In this document: positions 33,255-45,736 of the stretch, piece by piece
Layout: each line of letters starts with the position of its first letter
How positions within the stretch are numbered: the stretch's first letter is position 1
NCBI GenBank assembly: GCA_950022295.1
Contig: OX465595.1
Coordinates: 120,406,270-120,470,269 of the forward strand
DNA from: Bromus sterilis
Lineage: Eukaryota; Streptophyta; Magnoliopsida; Poales; Poaceae
DNA length: 64,000 nt
Direction of reading: 5' to 3'
Translations under genes and position numbers: made by a program
The notes under the pieces: model-generated
What the model was told of the DNA's origin: nothing
Databases searched by the model: none
Seen by the model: only the letters and a program-made list of their open reading frames with translations

Positions 33255-34464
33255 CACGTTAGATGCGGTGATTTGTGTGTTGTCTCTTGTGTTGTTCTCC
33301 CCTCCCCTCCAAACTTATCCCCTAAACCAAAACCCTTGGACCCCATAGATGTTGTATGGAGATGAACTCTTCTTTTCTGGAGCGATGACTCGGTCGGAGA
33401 CCGAACAATGGATTCAGAACATGGAGGATCACATGAAGGATAATAGTGTTGGAAGAAAGGATATGGTGCAATATGCTCTTCAGTACTTTTCGAAAGGTGC
33501 TGCTACTTGGTGGAGAATGTAAAAATCTAACACTGAATGGCAAGGAGAAATTACTTGGGAGGAATTCAAACTGACTCTGCTAAAATCACGTCTTGTCCCC
33601 CGAACAAGGAAGCCTAGTGGAAACGATCTGAAGAAACCATGTGCATGCAAGATCTATGGAGAAATAGGACACGCCCACGAGGAACATCAGGAGGAATGCC
33701 CCCATTGTGAAGAAAGTCACCTAGCTGAAGAATGTCCCACTAGGCAGGTTACCTGTTTCTTGTGTGAAGGAACTACCCATTACCCTGCCCAGTGTAACTT
33801 ATACCCCATGGTACAGAAAGTGATCCAACAACATAAGGAAGGGATGAAGGAAGCTCTTAGTAAACAGATAGAAGTACTCATGATGAAGGAAGATGTTAAA
33901 GACCCTCTTGAAGAAACATCAACCCCAGTTTGCATCAAGTCATGCTATTCATGTGGAGAAGAAGGACATATTTCACAAAATTGCACACAGAAGAGGGGCG
34001 AGTATCTGGGTAAATTCCCGACAATAGAAGTGGAGTATGACCAACAAGAAATAGAAGATTGGAGCAACATAGAAAGGTCGAGAAAGAAACACAAGGTGTT
34101 TGGAAGTGTCATGTGTTGGCATTGTAACAAGGATGGACATTATGCACCTGGTTGCCCTTGTAAAGACTACGACCTTCTTGGAAAACGAAAAACTCAGACC
34201 AAGAAGAAGGGGATGACTCAAGATTCACAGAAGAAGCCTTACACCCCGGAGAACACCTCGTATGTTAAAGACGTCAAGGATATAGAGGAGATGAATGCAT
34301 CCCAGAAATCCAAGGATGGAGATGATGAAAGCAGTGTGTATCCACAGAAGAACCCAATTTCTGCAAAGAAGGATCAAAGTCAAGTCATATGTTTTAGGTG
34401 CAGAGAAATAGGGCACTACTCTACAAAATGCACCGAAAGGAAGACAAAGCCTCAAGGAGATTAA
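33255..34464 (+). pseudogene. Gag of the gypsy element with multiple zinc knuckles
   Basis: The frame reads WIQNMEDHMKDNSVGRKDMV then FSKGAATWWRM, a gypsy gag capsid signature, and then meets an in-frame stop at 33520-33522. It continues open to 34464. Four CX2CX4HX4C knuckles follow: CFLCEGTTHYPAQC (33754), CYSCGEEGHISQNC (33943), CWHCNKDGHYAPGC (34114) and CFRCREIGHYSTKC (34390). Two looser cysteine-histidine groups lie before them. Lysine-rich linkers separate the knuckles. No ATG opens the C-terminal part. Most gypsy gags have one knuckle; four or more is unusual. Gag packages element RNA, and this one is inactive because of the stop. Confidence 0.82.
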
Positions 34465-35845
34465 ATACTCACAATGAGACCCCGATACTGGAAAGGAGAA
34501 ATTGGTTTTGCTGCAATGAGAAAGATCACTCTGTCGGAGAATATCGTAATAGATAGAAGTCTTATGATGATATATTAGATATGAAGCATGCAATAAGAGT
34601 AGAAGGAAATATTTTGTAAGTTAGAAACGTCGGATGGAGATGTGTAATGCTATGAGATTGCAATGATCAATTTGAGATTCAATAGAGCTAGTATGTGCCT
34701 TTGGTAAGGAAACAAACACATGTGTGAAATTGGATGTTTATGAATAGTAACACTACATGCAAGAAGAAGTGATTCCAAAGCTAATGTAAGGATAATGAAG
34801 AGACTCTAGGTTTTCATTTTAAGGGTGGCAGTATCTTATATTACTAACCGAAGAATGATCGAAGTGTTAACTACATCGGACCTCATAATGGAGTTTGACA
34901 AGTAAGTGATGAGTCCGTTTGGAGATGTAATAAGGAAGAAGTATAGTTAGATTTTAAGAATGAGAAGCAAGACTTATGTTTGAGCTGGAGAATATTTTCT
35001 TCCATAGGAGGATTTAAGATTTGAAATAGATGAAGAGGGCCCATTACCCACAAGCTCCAGGATTTGATAAGAAGCAGGCACATTATTGTGGAAAGAAGAA
35101 CCATGGAGGAAACTACGGCTCTATCAACCGACGATTTCATAGGAGTTTACGTAAAACCTGAGAGTTGTGAAGAAAACTATAGTTGTTTTGTTTGGCATGC
35201 AGAAACCCTGGATTTACCCGAACTCAGTTTGTCGAGAAGATTCTGCAGTGCTTGTGAGCACGCCCAAGTGTTAGAATGTGAGATTCTCTATACCATATAC
35301 AAGGTAATGATTTGGGTGCAAGATGGATTGATCACCATACTGGCTACTCTTATTATTCGCCTTGCTATGTGGAATGGTAGATCTAGAGTGACTTACCTAT
35401 GTTAGAGAGATGACGACGACGTTAAGCCAGAAGATTAAAATGATACGAGGTTGACCCTGTACATTGCAACCCTCGCGAATCATAAGTAATACAGTGAGGA
35501 TAAGCCAAGACCCATTTTCTGCAGGGAACCCCCTTGTTGACCACCATGAGAGTACCGATATTTGTTACTATTGGAGTACGACCTATCATTCATGAAGGAT
35601 GAACATATGGAAGACCAATCATTCCGTGAAAAGAGATTCAATACCTCAAAGGAGAAGGGGTATATGTAAGAAGGAATTCATCGAAAGTGCAAGATTCTTG
35701 AAGACCTGGGATTTTTTTAGGGGTGGTAGCACCCTAGACCGTCGGAGGATCAGTGCATTTTGAAGACAGAAGACCCCAAATCTAACCTTTTATTTCTAGC
35801 TTCTTCGAATCTCGAGGACGAGATTCATTTCAAGGGTGGTAGATT
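34465..35845 (+). other. Interior of the gypsy element without pol
   Basis: About 1.4 kb between gag and the 3' LTR. No protease, RT, RNase H or integrase motif was found on either strand. One frame at 35064-35405 (113 codons) has no recognisable domain. The last 30 bases, GGACGAGATTCATTTCAAGG and on to GTAGAT, are the polypurine region before the LTR. Confidence 0.7.
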
Positions 35846-38690
35846 TGTAACATCACAAAATTCTAAATTTTGGAATGTTATAATAATTAGATAATTATGA
35901 TTGTCTTGTTTGATTTGTGTGTAATTGTTTTGTGTGAGATAGACTAGGATCTGAAACTTTTGGAGTTTAAATGAATATTAAAATGATAGGAATAAAAGGA
36001 CTTTCCCCCTAATATTCATTTTTGTTCTTTTACATTTATTATTTAAAACAAATCCAACAGATAAAAATAGAGAGAAGGTAATATGATTCCTTCAATAAAT
36101 AAAATAAAGTTGGGAAAATGTTTCAAATAAAAGTTTTCATTTTATTTTATTCGATCTTAGTTTGAATACTTTTATATTAAAAAATATATTTAAATGAGGG
36201 AAGATAATATGACTTCTTCAATTTCATTTGAAAATAATTTAAATCCTTACTTGGGTTCTATTTTGATTTATTAGAAAATATTTTTTTTAATCTTTAATTT
36301 TGGATAAAAAGTCATTGAATATTTTATTTAGATTATTCTAAAATTTTAGAAATTTATTTGGGAATTCTTGGACTTGTAAATTATTTTATAAAGCTCTCTA
36401 AAGTTGTGTTAAAAATAAGTAAATAAATAAATATATTTTAAAAACAATATTGCGTTATTTTTCTGGAGTTATTTTATTATTTTAAAAATATCTCTATATT
36501 CAGTTTTTTTTTAAAAAAAATCGTTAATAAGAAAAAACGGGCGAGCCGGCCAGCCAGCACGCCAGACCAGCTGCGCCAGCGGGCCACAATGGCCGTTTTG
36601 GCCCATCTCTCCCTTCCCCTTCCTCACGTCAGGCAACCAGTGTTCAGGAGGAACATGAGTTCGCTCGAGCTTGCAATGGCCGCCACGGACTCTCGTCCGG
36701 TTGCCCGTTCGCCAAGATAAGGCCGGGTATAAAATACCTCACGACTTCCTCATTCCGTTCTGACAAATATTTCGAGGCAACATTCACCAAGTTCGACGAA
36801 ATTTCTCGTCGGAGTTCTCACCGGAGTTAAGACGCCGGGGGCCGCCACCGCCGTTTTGTGTCACCCAGGAGAAAACCGTGACCACGCTAGGAATCCTCTC
36901 CTCGAGGCGAAGCCGTAGGACCCGATCATCTTCGTTTCCGTCGCCGAAAATTGTCGTCGGATTTTTCGCCGGTGAGTTCTACTTTTCATCCCGTTGATAG
37001 GACCTAAGTGCGATTATTTTAGTTTCTTAATTACAGATTCTCCCCTGTTTCTATTTTAGCCATAACTTTTTAACCGTAATCCGTTTTAGGTGATTCCAAA
37101 GCCCACGGTTTTCTTTCGAAACCCTCTATCTAGTACAACCATAAACTTTGATTGGGATTTCCCAAAATAATCAAATATGATCAGATTCAATTTCAACTTT
37201 AGTTGATCGTATCTTTTGTTTTACAACTCGGATTTGATTGATTCTTTTTGAAAACGGAAACCCTAGCTAAACCTATCTTCTAGACAGTTTGCAACCCACC
37301 TTGAACGTATTTTTGATCTGTTTTCAAAAAAATTTTGTTTTGGTTCTTTTCGGAGTTTCTTTGATTTTGTTTTGCTATTGTCTGGAATCGTGTGTTGATT
37401 GTGGACTTTGTTTGATCGCAATAGATTGCTCGGAGTGTGACGAATAGAATTGCAGAAATTGTGAGTGCGAATAACTTCATCAAGATTCAAGCAAAGTCAT
37501 ATCTTTGATCATACTCCATATTACGTATGTTTTCAATGCATTAGTTTTTCTTCTTTAGATTGCATGATAGGTTATGCTGTGCTATTACATCCAGTAGTTC
37601 ATTGAGGTAGGTCTGATCCTTACATCATTGTCACCATCGTATACTATGATATTGCTATGCTAAGTAGACATGGATTGGGAACTGAATCATTATGAGGTAT
37701 GAGTGATAATGTAGTAATTAGGACCAAGATAAATTTAATGAACTACTTGGGTGGGATGGTTGCGAGTATCCTGGGGATGGCCAGTGATGACTGCGGAAAG
37801 CCACCCAGGCTTAGAGGGACTGTTTGTATTGACATACCTAGAAGCTTATGTGTGCAGCCACAAGCTATTATGGGCTCTTGCTTAGTTGAGTAGGTTGTGT
37901 GACCTCTTTCCGGGATAGACTAGCAGATGTATATTTTTATAGGTGTACCGGTTTATCCAGCGGTTAAGGGGAAACACTTCTGAAAGACCATGTCTCGATC
38001 TTCCAGTTGTCATATACCATGCAGTGTGACGAACAACAAAGGATGCGATCGGGTCTTGTGGGGAAAAGTACACAAACCTCTGCAGAGTATAAAACTAATG
38101 AATTAGCCGTGTCCCCGATTATGGACAATTTGAGCGACTAGATGTGGTAATATTGATTTGTCTCATCATCCTTAATTAATTGATTGGTTTAATCACTTTG
38201 GGATAGATTGAGTGGGGGTTCCCATCTCAATCCTATGATATTGTAGAATTTAGTTATTATTATTTTATAGGGAAAATTAGCTTTTTGCAAAAATAAATGT
38301 AGAAGCTCCACCAGCCAAATTGCATGTATTGTAGGAAATTTTACTTCTTTCTGGGATATGATTTGCCGTACATTCAAATGTACTGACCCGTTGTCGGGCT
38401 GTAACCTTCGGTGTTGCAGGATTATATACGACGAGTAAGTGATACGATATAGGTCGTGAAGTCTACACTCAACTTTGTCGTTGGCGTTGATTGGACTCCA
38501 CTTATATATTGATTGTTCTGCTGTGTATTCTAGCCTAAGGGTTGTAAGGTAATAAATACCATGTATTTACGTTAATTTATGACATGTGATACTATGGTAT
38601 TTCATCGAGTACTGTGTGTGCTAGCTTACGGATCCAGGGATAGCACAGAAGCATAGTAGACTTGGTTCCCTTCGGGACTGGGTCGTTACA
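35846..38690 (+). repeat. 3' LTR of the gypsy element (2845 bp)
   Basis: Starts TGTAACATCAC, ends GTCGTTACA, and is followed by the target duplication GATGC. The TATA box is TATAAAATA at 36728-36736. The conserved LTR motif is at about 38068-38134. The uninterrupted target of the copia element, AACTACTTGGGTGGG, lies at 37741-37755. Confidence 0.9.
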
Positions 38691-39383
38691 GATGCCTTGC
38701 AATAGAAATCCACCAGGTTTGACACGTCGATAGCTAGCTCCCCCATTGCTTGCCTTGAAAAAAAGAAGGATTTCATCCGGTACCGGTGCCTTGGACGGAA
38801 ACATTTGGAAGAGAGCCATCTTAACCTCCTCTTTGGTGTACCATATTTCAAGAAATCCATTCATCTCCATGGTAACCTTCGATGGAACTTTATTCAACAC
38901 CTCTTGCATATTAGATACACCACCTGAAATGTAGAGATCTGAATAAAATTTCGTCGTCACTTACTCAAAAGCTTCAACGTCAGAGATAATATCACCATTA
39001 TCGTATTGAAGCGATTTGATTAAATTTTTGTGGCGTCTCATAGTAGCCCGTAGGTGAAAGAACTTTGTATTTTTATCTCCTCCCACTAATCAATCTACAC
39101 GGGATCTTTGCTTCTAGAGTATCTCCTCTCTAGCGTACATCTCAATCATGAGATTTATGATTTTATGCTCTCTATGGGATGGCCCCAGGTGCCCCGGAAC
39201 CTGCCTCAAAATCTGTAGTTCGTTCTTAAGTTTCTTGATTTCCCTTCTCACATTGCCGAAGGTGGTGCAATACCACGCTCCCAAATCCTCCGGTAGTCCC
39301 TGCAACTTGTTTTGAAACTCATGAATTGAAAACGACGAGGTCTCCTTCCAGCGGTCCTCAAGCAAGGGTTTTAGACCATCATG
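38691..39383 (-). pseudogene. LINE, linker and N-terminal RT part with internal deletion
   Basis: The frame at 39365-39114 (LEDRWKETSSFSIHEFQNKL, TTFGNVRREIKKLKNELQIL) is the segment between endonuclease and RT in plant LINEs. The frame at 38960-38592 has EEVKMALFQMFPSKAPVPDE and then ILLFFKASNGG. In intact LINEs KAPGPDG is separated from the ADD active site and LLFFKAS by most of the palm, so some 200 residues appear to be deleted at about 38779 without a frame change. Another frame then reads NLVDFYCKAS and continues across the gypsy insertion to GQRINSN at 20224. Confidence 0.8.
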
Positions 39384-41071
39384 TGTTGGGGTTAGGGGCA
39401 GAAAACAATAATTTTACATAACCTACGAGTCCCAAAGCCAAGACCTATGCTATGTGATGTAAGTAACAGATGGAAATAGGTCACATACCCGTATGTAGTC
39501 AGTTAAGCAGGAGACGTTCCCACGTCAACGTGGTTGATGTAGTCATACCGGCAATACCCGATGCGGCGCAGATCCATGATGACTCCAGTAGCCACCCGGT
39601 CCTTGTAGACCGATGACGGGATTACGTCCCCGTCGGAACATTGTCGGTGAAGACCTCGTGATACGGACACGATGATGAAGGATCACCAAAAGTGTAGTGC
39701 CTCGCGGGATTACACACATACGGTGTATCCGATGTTCCCTCTGGGCTCCGAACCAGGCGAGCAGTAGAAAGAAGATGGATCCGGATCCCGATTCCATCAA
39801 CACGACGGCGTGCGTATTGTGGAGAAACGCCCAACCCAGTGCAGACTCCAAACAAGGGGATTCCTCTCAAAGGCAGGAGAAAAGAGAGAAGAGACATTAA
39901 TTGGATGAATCAAAAAGGCACCCCTACCCATCCTTATATAGGCTGAGGAGGGGTGGGAACCTCCCTCCCTCCTCGAGGTGGGACTAATCCCACCAAGGAG
40001 GGGGGTGGCACACCAATAAAGGGGGTTGGGCCCCTCCATGGCGCCATGGCCCTTGGGGGAGACTCCCTCTTCCCCTAATGGGACCTATGAGGCCCATGTG
40101 CCTTTTAATTCATTATTTCATTATTTAAATCAGATTTATAATATTTATTTCATTAAATAATATTTTGAACAATTCAAAATCCCTAGAACTATTTTTGGCC
40201 TCCACCGGAACAATTCCGATGTTCTCTCTTATTTCCCCATTGATCCCGAATCAATCCTTAGTGCGTTGAATACCCTTAAATGTGACACCCTACGGTCCGG
40301 GGAACAGCAGACATGATCAGATACTCTCTGACCAATGACCATCGATCGGACATGGTTACAATTCTAGATGGCTCCTGCGCTTCCATCGAATGAATTCATC
40401 TCTATTGGATCCGTTAATGTTGAATTATGTTCCCTTTGTCCTACGGTACTTTGCTTGTCCAAGATTTGATCATTGGTATCCAATATACCTAGTTCATCCT
40501 CGTCACCGACAAACATGTTTACTCGTTCCCATGATATTACAACCCCAGTGACCTAGTCACCTAATTGCAATCTTTATGATGCAATATCACCAAGTGGGGC
40601 CATAGTCCCTATTTGTCACTCGGATGGACAAATCCCTCTATGAAGTACACATCTATGGCCAGCATATTTCAGTCAGGCAATGGATGCAAATTAAGGCATC
40701 CTAATAGATAGTAATTACGTATGATCATTACGTCAAAGGATTTGGTCACCACGTTATAGTTATCGCAATGTTGAACTTATGTGACTCGATCACATTGCAA
40801 CACTTCTGGTGCGTGTGTGTCCATCATATCATTCTCCCAATGATACGACTCCGTTGTCAATAGGCGATTATGTCCTCATGATCAGGAAACCTTGATCAAC
40901 CGATTCCAATGGACTAGTATACTAGAGTTAACTTGGGACTTGGTTGTTTTATACCACACGTACATTAAGTTTTTCGTTTAATACAATTATAGAAAAGTAT
41001 ACAACTTATTATGAACTAATGGAGTATGCCAATAAACATATTTTATTTGCCTCTAGGACACATTCCCAACA
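39384..41071 (-). repeat. Copia 3' LTR of a related subfamily (1688 bp)
   Basis: In plus-strand terms it starts TGTTGGGGTTAGG and ends CATTCCCAACA. It aligns with the copia LTR at 22138 but is clearly diverged and has its own block at about 39540-39660. The TATA box on the minus strand is near 39936-39945, and the flanking inverted repeat is imperfect here. It is inserted in the LINE, and the bases before it are TCATG. Confidence 0.85.
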
Positions 41072-41326
41072 GTCTCCCACTTGCACTAATGTACAAATAA
41101 TCTAGTTGCATTTTTCCTGTGGATCATAACTCCATATCATGTATATGAGTTATAGATCATGCTTGCTTGTGGAAAAGGTTGTATCAACGGTCTGGGTACC
41201 ATTCAGATCAGTATGTGCTTTGGAAATCATTAATGTCACCTAGTTTGACATTACTTCATTATCCATTATAATGATGAGGTATATATATATTTGGCGGTAG
41301 GGTGAGACTTCGTTTGTTGTATTTCA
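41072..41326 (-). pseudogene. Copia polypurine tract and RNase H end, decayed
   Basis: The tract GTCTCCCACTTGCACTA (polypurine on the minus strand) directly follows the LTR. The following 230 bases still align loosely with 23821-24030, the end of RNase H in the intact copy, but are too mutated to translate. Cut off by the CACTA end at 41327. Confidence 0.7.
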
Positions 41327-42864
41327 CACTAGTAGGAAATAGCCTACTGCTGGCGTACGCTTTTTTGCTACCGCTGGCGCAAAAGCGTATGCCAGTGCTG
41401 TCACGCTAGTGGTAATAGGTACCGCTGGTGTTCCATTTGTACGCCAGCGATAAAAGAGGTTACCGCTGGCGTGCAAATGGTACGCCAACAGTAAAATTTA
41501 TCGCTGGCATACATTTTATCCTATATCCCACAAGTAAAAGATATACCAATGGGGTACATTTTATCCTGTACGCCACTAGTAACATATTTTCGTTTAATTT
41601 TTCTAATACTAGTGCGTACCCTTGATTTTTACGCCACTAGTAAGTAATTGGGAATTAAAAAAACCATATTACTTAATCTTTTTATTTGTCCACTTCAAGA
41701 TGACATTATGTAGGGCTTGTAGCAAAATAATTTTCACACTTACTCAATCAAACCAATCAGCAAGACAATTTACATAAATGGAAAATTCGGCTCCAATTGG
41801 CTCCAAGTTATCAGGAATAAGCTTCTCATTACAAATAAGCATGTGTAAACCAATACATGTGTCTATCGGAAACAGTGCATAATGTTTAGTCCAAATTTAA
41901 ACAAGTGACAAACTTTGGCCGTCGATGTTGTTGTCGAGGAGAGCCGAGCCACTCCGGTTGTCGATGTTGTTGTCATCATCGTTGCCACCCCGTGTCAATG
42001 TCGTCATCATCATTGCCGCAATCCGGAGTTGATGTCATTGGCTGTATGCAACGAACTTCAAAATAAAAGACATAGAGCATTAACTCTAATCATTAGAGCT
42101 GAATTAATATATGATTTGCTCTATGCTTCAAGCAGAAAATTAATATTATTAAGTAAATTAGGGAAAAGAATGGTTCATGTAACAATAGAAATTGGCAGAA
42201 GCAATACTTCTACTAAAAAGAGTGCTGAACAAAACCATGCATGCTGACTCTTCTGATCACTCTTGCACATTAGTTTTTCACTTTATCTCAAACTAATCTG
42301 CTTAAAATAATAAAAAGAAAACTGCACCATTTGCTTCGATGAATATGACCATGCAAGAGATTTCGAGTGGTAATTTATCACTTCATCTCAAACTAATCTA
42401 CTACCCAAGGGCACAATAGTTGACATTTGCAATGGATTAACCATTTTAACATCATATTTGAATCTTCCCAAGGAAAAATGTTCAGTACTCTGAATCAACC
42501 AGGTCATGTGTCACAAATATGAAGTTTCAAACAACACATCTTCAGGTAAAAGTTGAGATCACGGCGACGGATAGCTATGGCTTAAATCAACCGTGGTTCT
42601 TAATTAGCAATCAACCATGTCTACTCTGATTATTCGATGGATGCCGTGGGGATCATGGTGTGGTCTCATCAGATCAAGAAGCCGGAAGCCAAACAGGAGT
42701 GCACCATAAGAGCAACTCGTGCGGGATTGAGTGGGGATTTAATCTTTACGTATTTGTGGATGATTGATTTGACTGACCTGGGGCACGAACATGTGTCGCA
42801 AGTGCGGCCACGAAGGAGTTTTGGGCGAGGACAACCCTCCTCCACCGTCGCCGGCGCCAGTGCC
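41327..42864 (+). mobile_element. CACTA DNA transposon end and probable interior
   Basis: CACTAGTAGGAAATA at 41327 is the terminal inverted repeat start of Triticeae CACTA (En/Spm-type) elements. The three bases before it, TCA, would be half of the 3-base target duplication. Up to about 41640 the sequence holds many direct and inverted copies of CGCTGGCGTAC-like units, the subterminal repeats where transposase binds. The other end was not found, so either it is beyond the window or it was lost. From 41650 to 42864 I see no transposase domain; a frame at 41915-42247 is valine-rich low-complexity near its start. The right part (about 42600-42864) might instead belong to the LTR element that follows. 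Confidence 0.6.
41433..41480. repeat. CACTA subterminal inverted repeat
   Basis: CCATTTGTACGCCAGCG at 41433-41449 and CGCTGGCGTGCAAATGG at 41464-41480 match as inverted repeats at 16 of 17 positions, with a 14-base loop. A smaller pair of the same unit lies at about 41373-41395. Confidence 0.75.
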
Positions 42865-44184
42865 TGATGGCACTGAAGTAGTGCCCCTCGTTGGTTACCC
42901 CAAGTTGAAGGTTGGATGTAGCCTAGCAGCACATTTCCCTTGGCAAAGATACCAAGGTTTAAGATCGTCTACCGTAGGACTCGGACTATGACAAGTAGGT
43001 GGTTCGACAAGTGATGCGCCGTTGAAAATCACGTGCTTCGCCTGGACCTGCACACAAATACAAATAACTTTCCTCCCAACGAGTACATAGAGGTTGTCAA
43101 TCTCTCTGGCCTTGCTGTTTACAAAGGATAAAACACAACAGATAGTTGATAGTGATAGCTACAACTAGAAAGTAAAAGCAAGAAGTAAACTAAGGTGTAA
43201 ACAATGGTGGAAATATGGATCGGGGTCCCATGAAATTCACTAGTGATGTCTCTCTCCCAAAAGACAATAAACAGCTATGCGAGGTGAACAAATTATAGCT
43301 GGGAAATTGACATGATTACGGACGCAAACCAATGCTAACTATGCTACAAAAGAAAGGAAGAGGCTCAAAAGCATGGGAAGTACGCCAAAACAAGTAGACC
43401 GAAATCCATCTGCATCTACTCACTAATCTTCCACCTTGAGGTATCTATGCAGAACATCTCACTTGTATTAAGTTGCGAGCCCCAGCAAAAGTGTAAACCC
43501 AAAGAAACAGCCAACTGCATTACAAGAACTTTGCGTAAAGTAAACAATCCTTGCAACCGTGGTTACAAGCACTGTTTTTCCCCCTTGTGGCAACATCAGA
43601 TCCCCTAGACTCATTTTTCTGTCACTCAAGCTAGTCATCAGGGGGCATGAACCCACAATCAAGCATAATGCTCCCTCTTAGAGTTACTACCTACCACTTG
43701 GCCAAAGCAATAAACAACAACGGAGAACATGCAAGAATTACTCAAGATTACAAATATAAAAGGAGAAGAACCAAATATATTACTCATCGCAATCTGAACA
43801 TAGTCTTATAATCCATCAGATCCCTGCAAACTCAACATAGCAACAGTAGAAAGAATTACATATGTGCCTTGATCATGGAAGCTCACAAGGTCTAATCCAT
43901 GAAGAACAAAGAGGGGGAGAGGACATCACATAGCTACTGATCATGGAACCATGGTCCAAGGTGGGCTACTCATGCTTCATCCGGGAAGCGTCCATAGTGG
44001 TGGAGAAGCTCCCGGAGGTCAATCCTCCCTCCGGCAGGGTGCCGGGAAGAGGTCTTCTGGCGCTCCCTCTCTTGGAAGCACGGCGGCGGCGGAACAGAGG
44101 TGAGATCGCAAAAAAGGGTTCTGTCCTCGAGGATTTCGGGACGAGAAGTAAATATAAGCGAAGGGGGCCAGCCAGGGGGGCCAC
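42865..44184 (-). repeat. Athila-type LTR, interrupted
   Basis: In plus-strand terms it starts TGATGGCACTG. It aligns as the reverse complement of 14329-15953 in two clear blocks: the region before the LTR end (ACCTTGGTATCTTTGCCAAG) and the central region near 43200-43700. On the minus strand it is followed by GGCACTGGCGCCGGCGACGG, which resembles a primer-binding site. About 250 bases of its 5' end are missing at 44185, where the next element inserted, and should resume outside the window. Whether it is a solo LTR or part of a longer element cannot be decided. Confidence 0.7.
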
Positions 44185-45729
44185 TGTGACACCCTGGATT
44201 TTGGAACTTTCTTTTTTCAAAAAAAAAATTCTGATTTATTTCATGATTTTCTATTTGTTTTGATTTTAAGAAACTCTTTGGACTTCATACTTGAGCATAT
44301 TTTCTTTCCTTGCTCAAGTTGCCCATGATTCCCTAGCCCTTTCCAAGGATCATCCCTTGATCCAACCCATCCAAGCCACATTTTTATTCAAGTCATATAT
44401 TCCTTTTCCAATAAAAGGAGTATTCCCATTTATTTGAGGATTGTTAAGCAACCCCTATTTATATTGATCCATAAATCCCGAAATAATTACCCCATATCAT
44501 TGACATCATTTCTTACCAAAGTCTCCAAAAACATTGCATGGCCCTTGTGGACTTTTCCTCAAGAGAAAGTCATTTATCTATGGGAGCAGAATAGAACTTT
44601 GTGAAGAAAGTGTTATTTATCCTTATCCATTGCTGGTGAAACTTTTTGTGCATACTCTTGTGATCATATCAAGAGCCTATCCAAAATTCAGCCTTTGGGG
44701 ACAAGCCAAATTCCATAGAAAAATTCCCAAAGTTGGTATCCAGCAAGGGGGTATTGTGAAGCAAGTGCATGTTAGGGGAGCCCATTTGCCTTGAAACTTT
44801 TTGTGCCTATTCCCACACCCAAATAACTCCACCAAGCCAAGTTTTAGCCAAATCCAACCACCCATGTTAGGGGATCATCTAGACCAATTTTCTGGCAAGC
44901 AAGCACCTTGTGAAGCAAGTGCTAGCTAGCCACTTCCCCTAGCCTTGAAATTTTGCAAACATGTTCACACCACCAAATAACCACACCACACAAAATTTCA
45001 GCCACTTCCATCAAGCCTATGAGACGCTAGCTTCACCAATGCATTTCCGGTACGTTTGCGCATTTACAAAGGAAGTGTAATATTTCTTTGGCCACATGAT
45101 CTCAAACTTTCCAGGATGCTAGTTCTTCCAACCCCAAGAGCATGTGACAACCTCACACCCTCCTCCTACTTGACCACTTATTCTTCTCCAAGTTTGCTGC
45201 TGCAAACTTTGTAGTGAAGGAAAAGTCACCCCAAGCCTCCCCTTGACCAGTCAATCCCACAACAGTGATCAACAGTCAAAGTAGAAGCTACTAGACATGG
45301 TTGGCCAAGCCATATCCCATCGTGGGCATAAAGTCACTTGCTGAGCACTCCACTGGCATGCAGTCGGCGTGCTCTGGGCGTGTCCCGAGCTCACCCGACA
45401 CGCCACCCACGCGCTGCAGGCCGCCCGCGTCGCCCACCCCTCGTCCCATCGCGCCGCACGGCTTTTCCAGGCACGCGCACGCCTTTCCCTCTCTTTCCCC
45501 ACTGGATTCCCGACGACAGGCCGTCGCCACACAACACACGACGGGAACATCGGCCACTGACCCGTCTTCGTCGCCATGATCTCCCCCTTGGCTCCTTGCA
45601 TGCCCCGCTCGGCCGTGTCACCCCTAGTAACCTATAGAACCCCCTCGAGCCCTCCCGAGCCTCGCCACGGTGCCGCATCGCCATGGACGCAGCTGCTTGT
45701 CGCTGCCCGACTCATCATCTCTCGCCCCC

Positions 45730-45736
45730 TATAAAA
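45730..45736 (+). promoter_or_regulatory. TATA box of the 4.1 kb LTR
   Basis: TATAAAA is followed directly by the palindrome GGAGATCTCC at 45737-45746. If transcription begins some 30 bases downstream, the U3 region is about 1.5 kb and the transcribed LTR part about 2.5 kb. Confidence 0.6.

Larger units (their letters stand above)
20225..38690 (+). mobile_element. Ty3/gypsy element with nested insertions, non-autonomous
   Basis: Both ends are defined: LTRs start TGTAACATC and end GTCGTTACA, and the element is flanked by a perfect 5-base duplication, GATGC (20220-20224 and 38691-38695). The 5' LTR is 20225-31396 with a copia element inside it, and the 3' LTR is 35846-38690. Without the insertions the LTRs are about 2.85 kb each and the interior about 3 kb. 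The interior holds a gag remnant with several zinc knuckles and no recognisable protease, RT or integrase. It would therefore have depended on enzymes from another element. The polypurine region (GGACGAGATTCATTTCAAGG) resembles that of chromoviruses. Confidence 0.88.

Noticed and set aside
42791..42991. Small frame starting MCRKCGHEGVLGEDN, a possible zinc-binding protein
   Set aside because: Only one CxxC pair. The frame runs through the LTR boundary at 42865 and so is not a gene.
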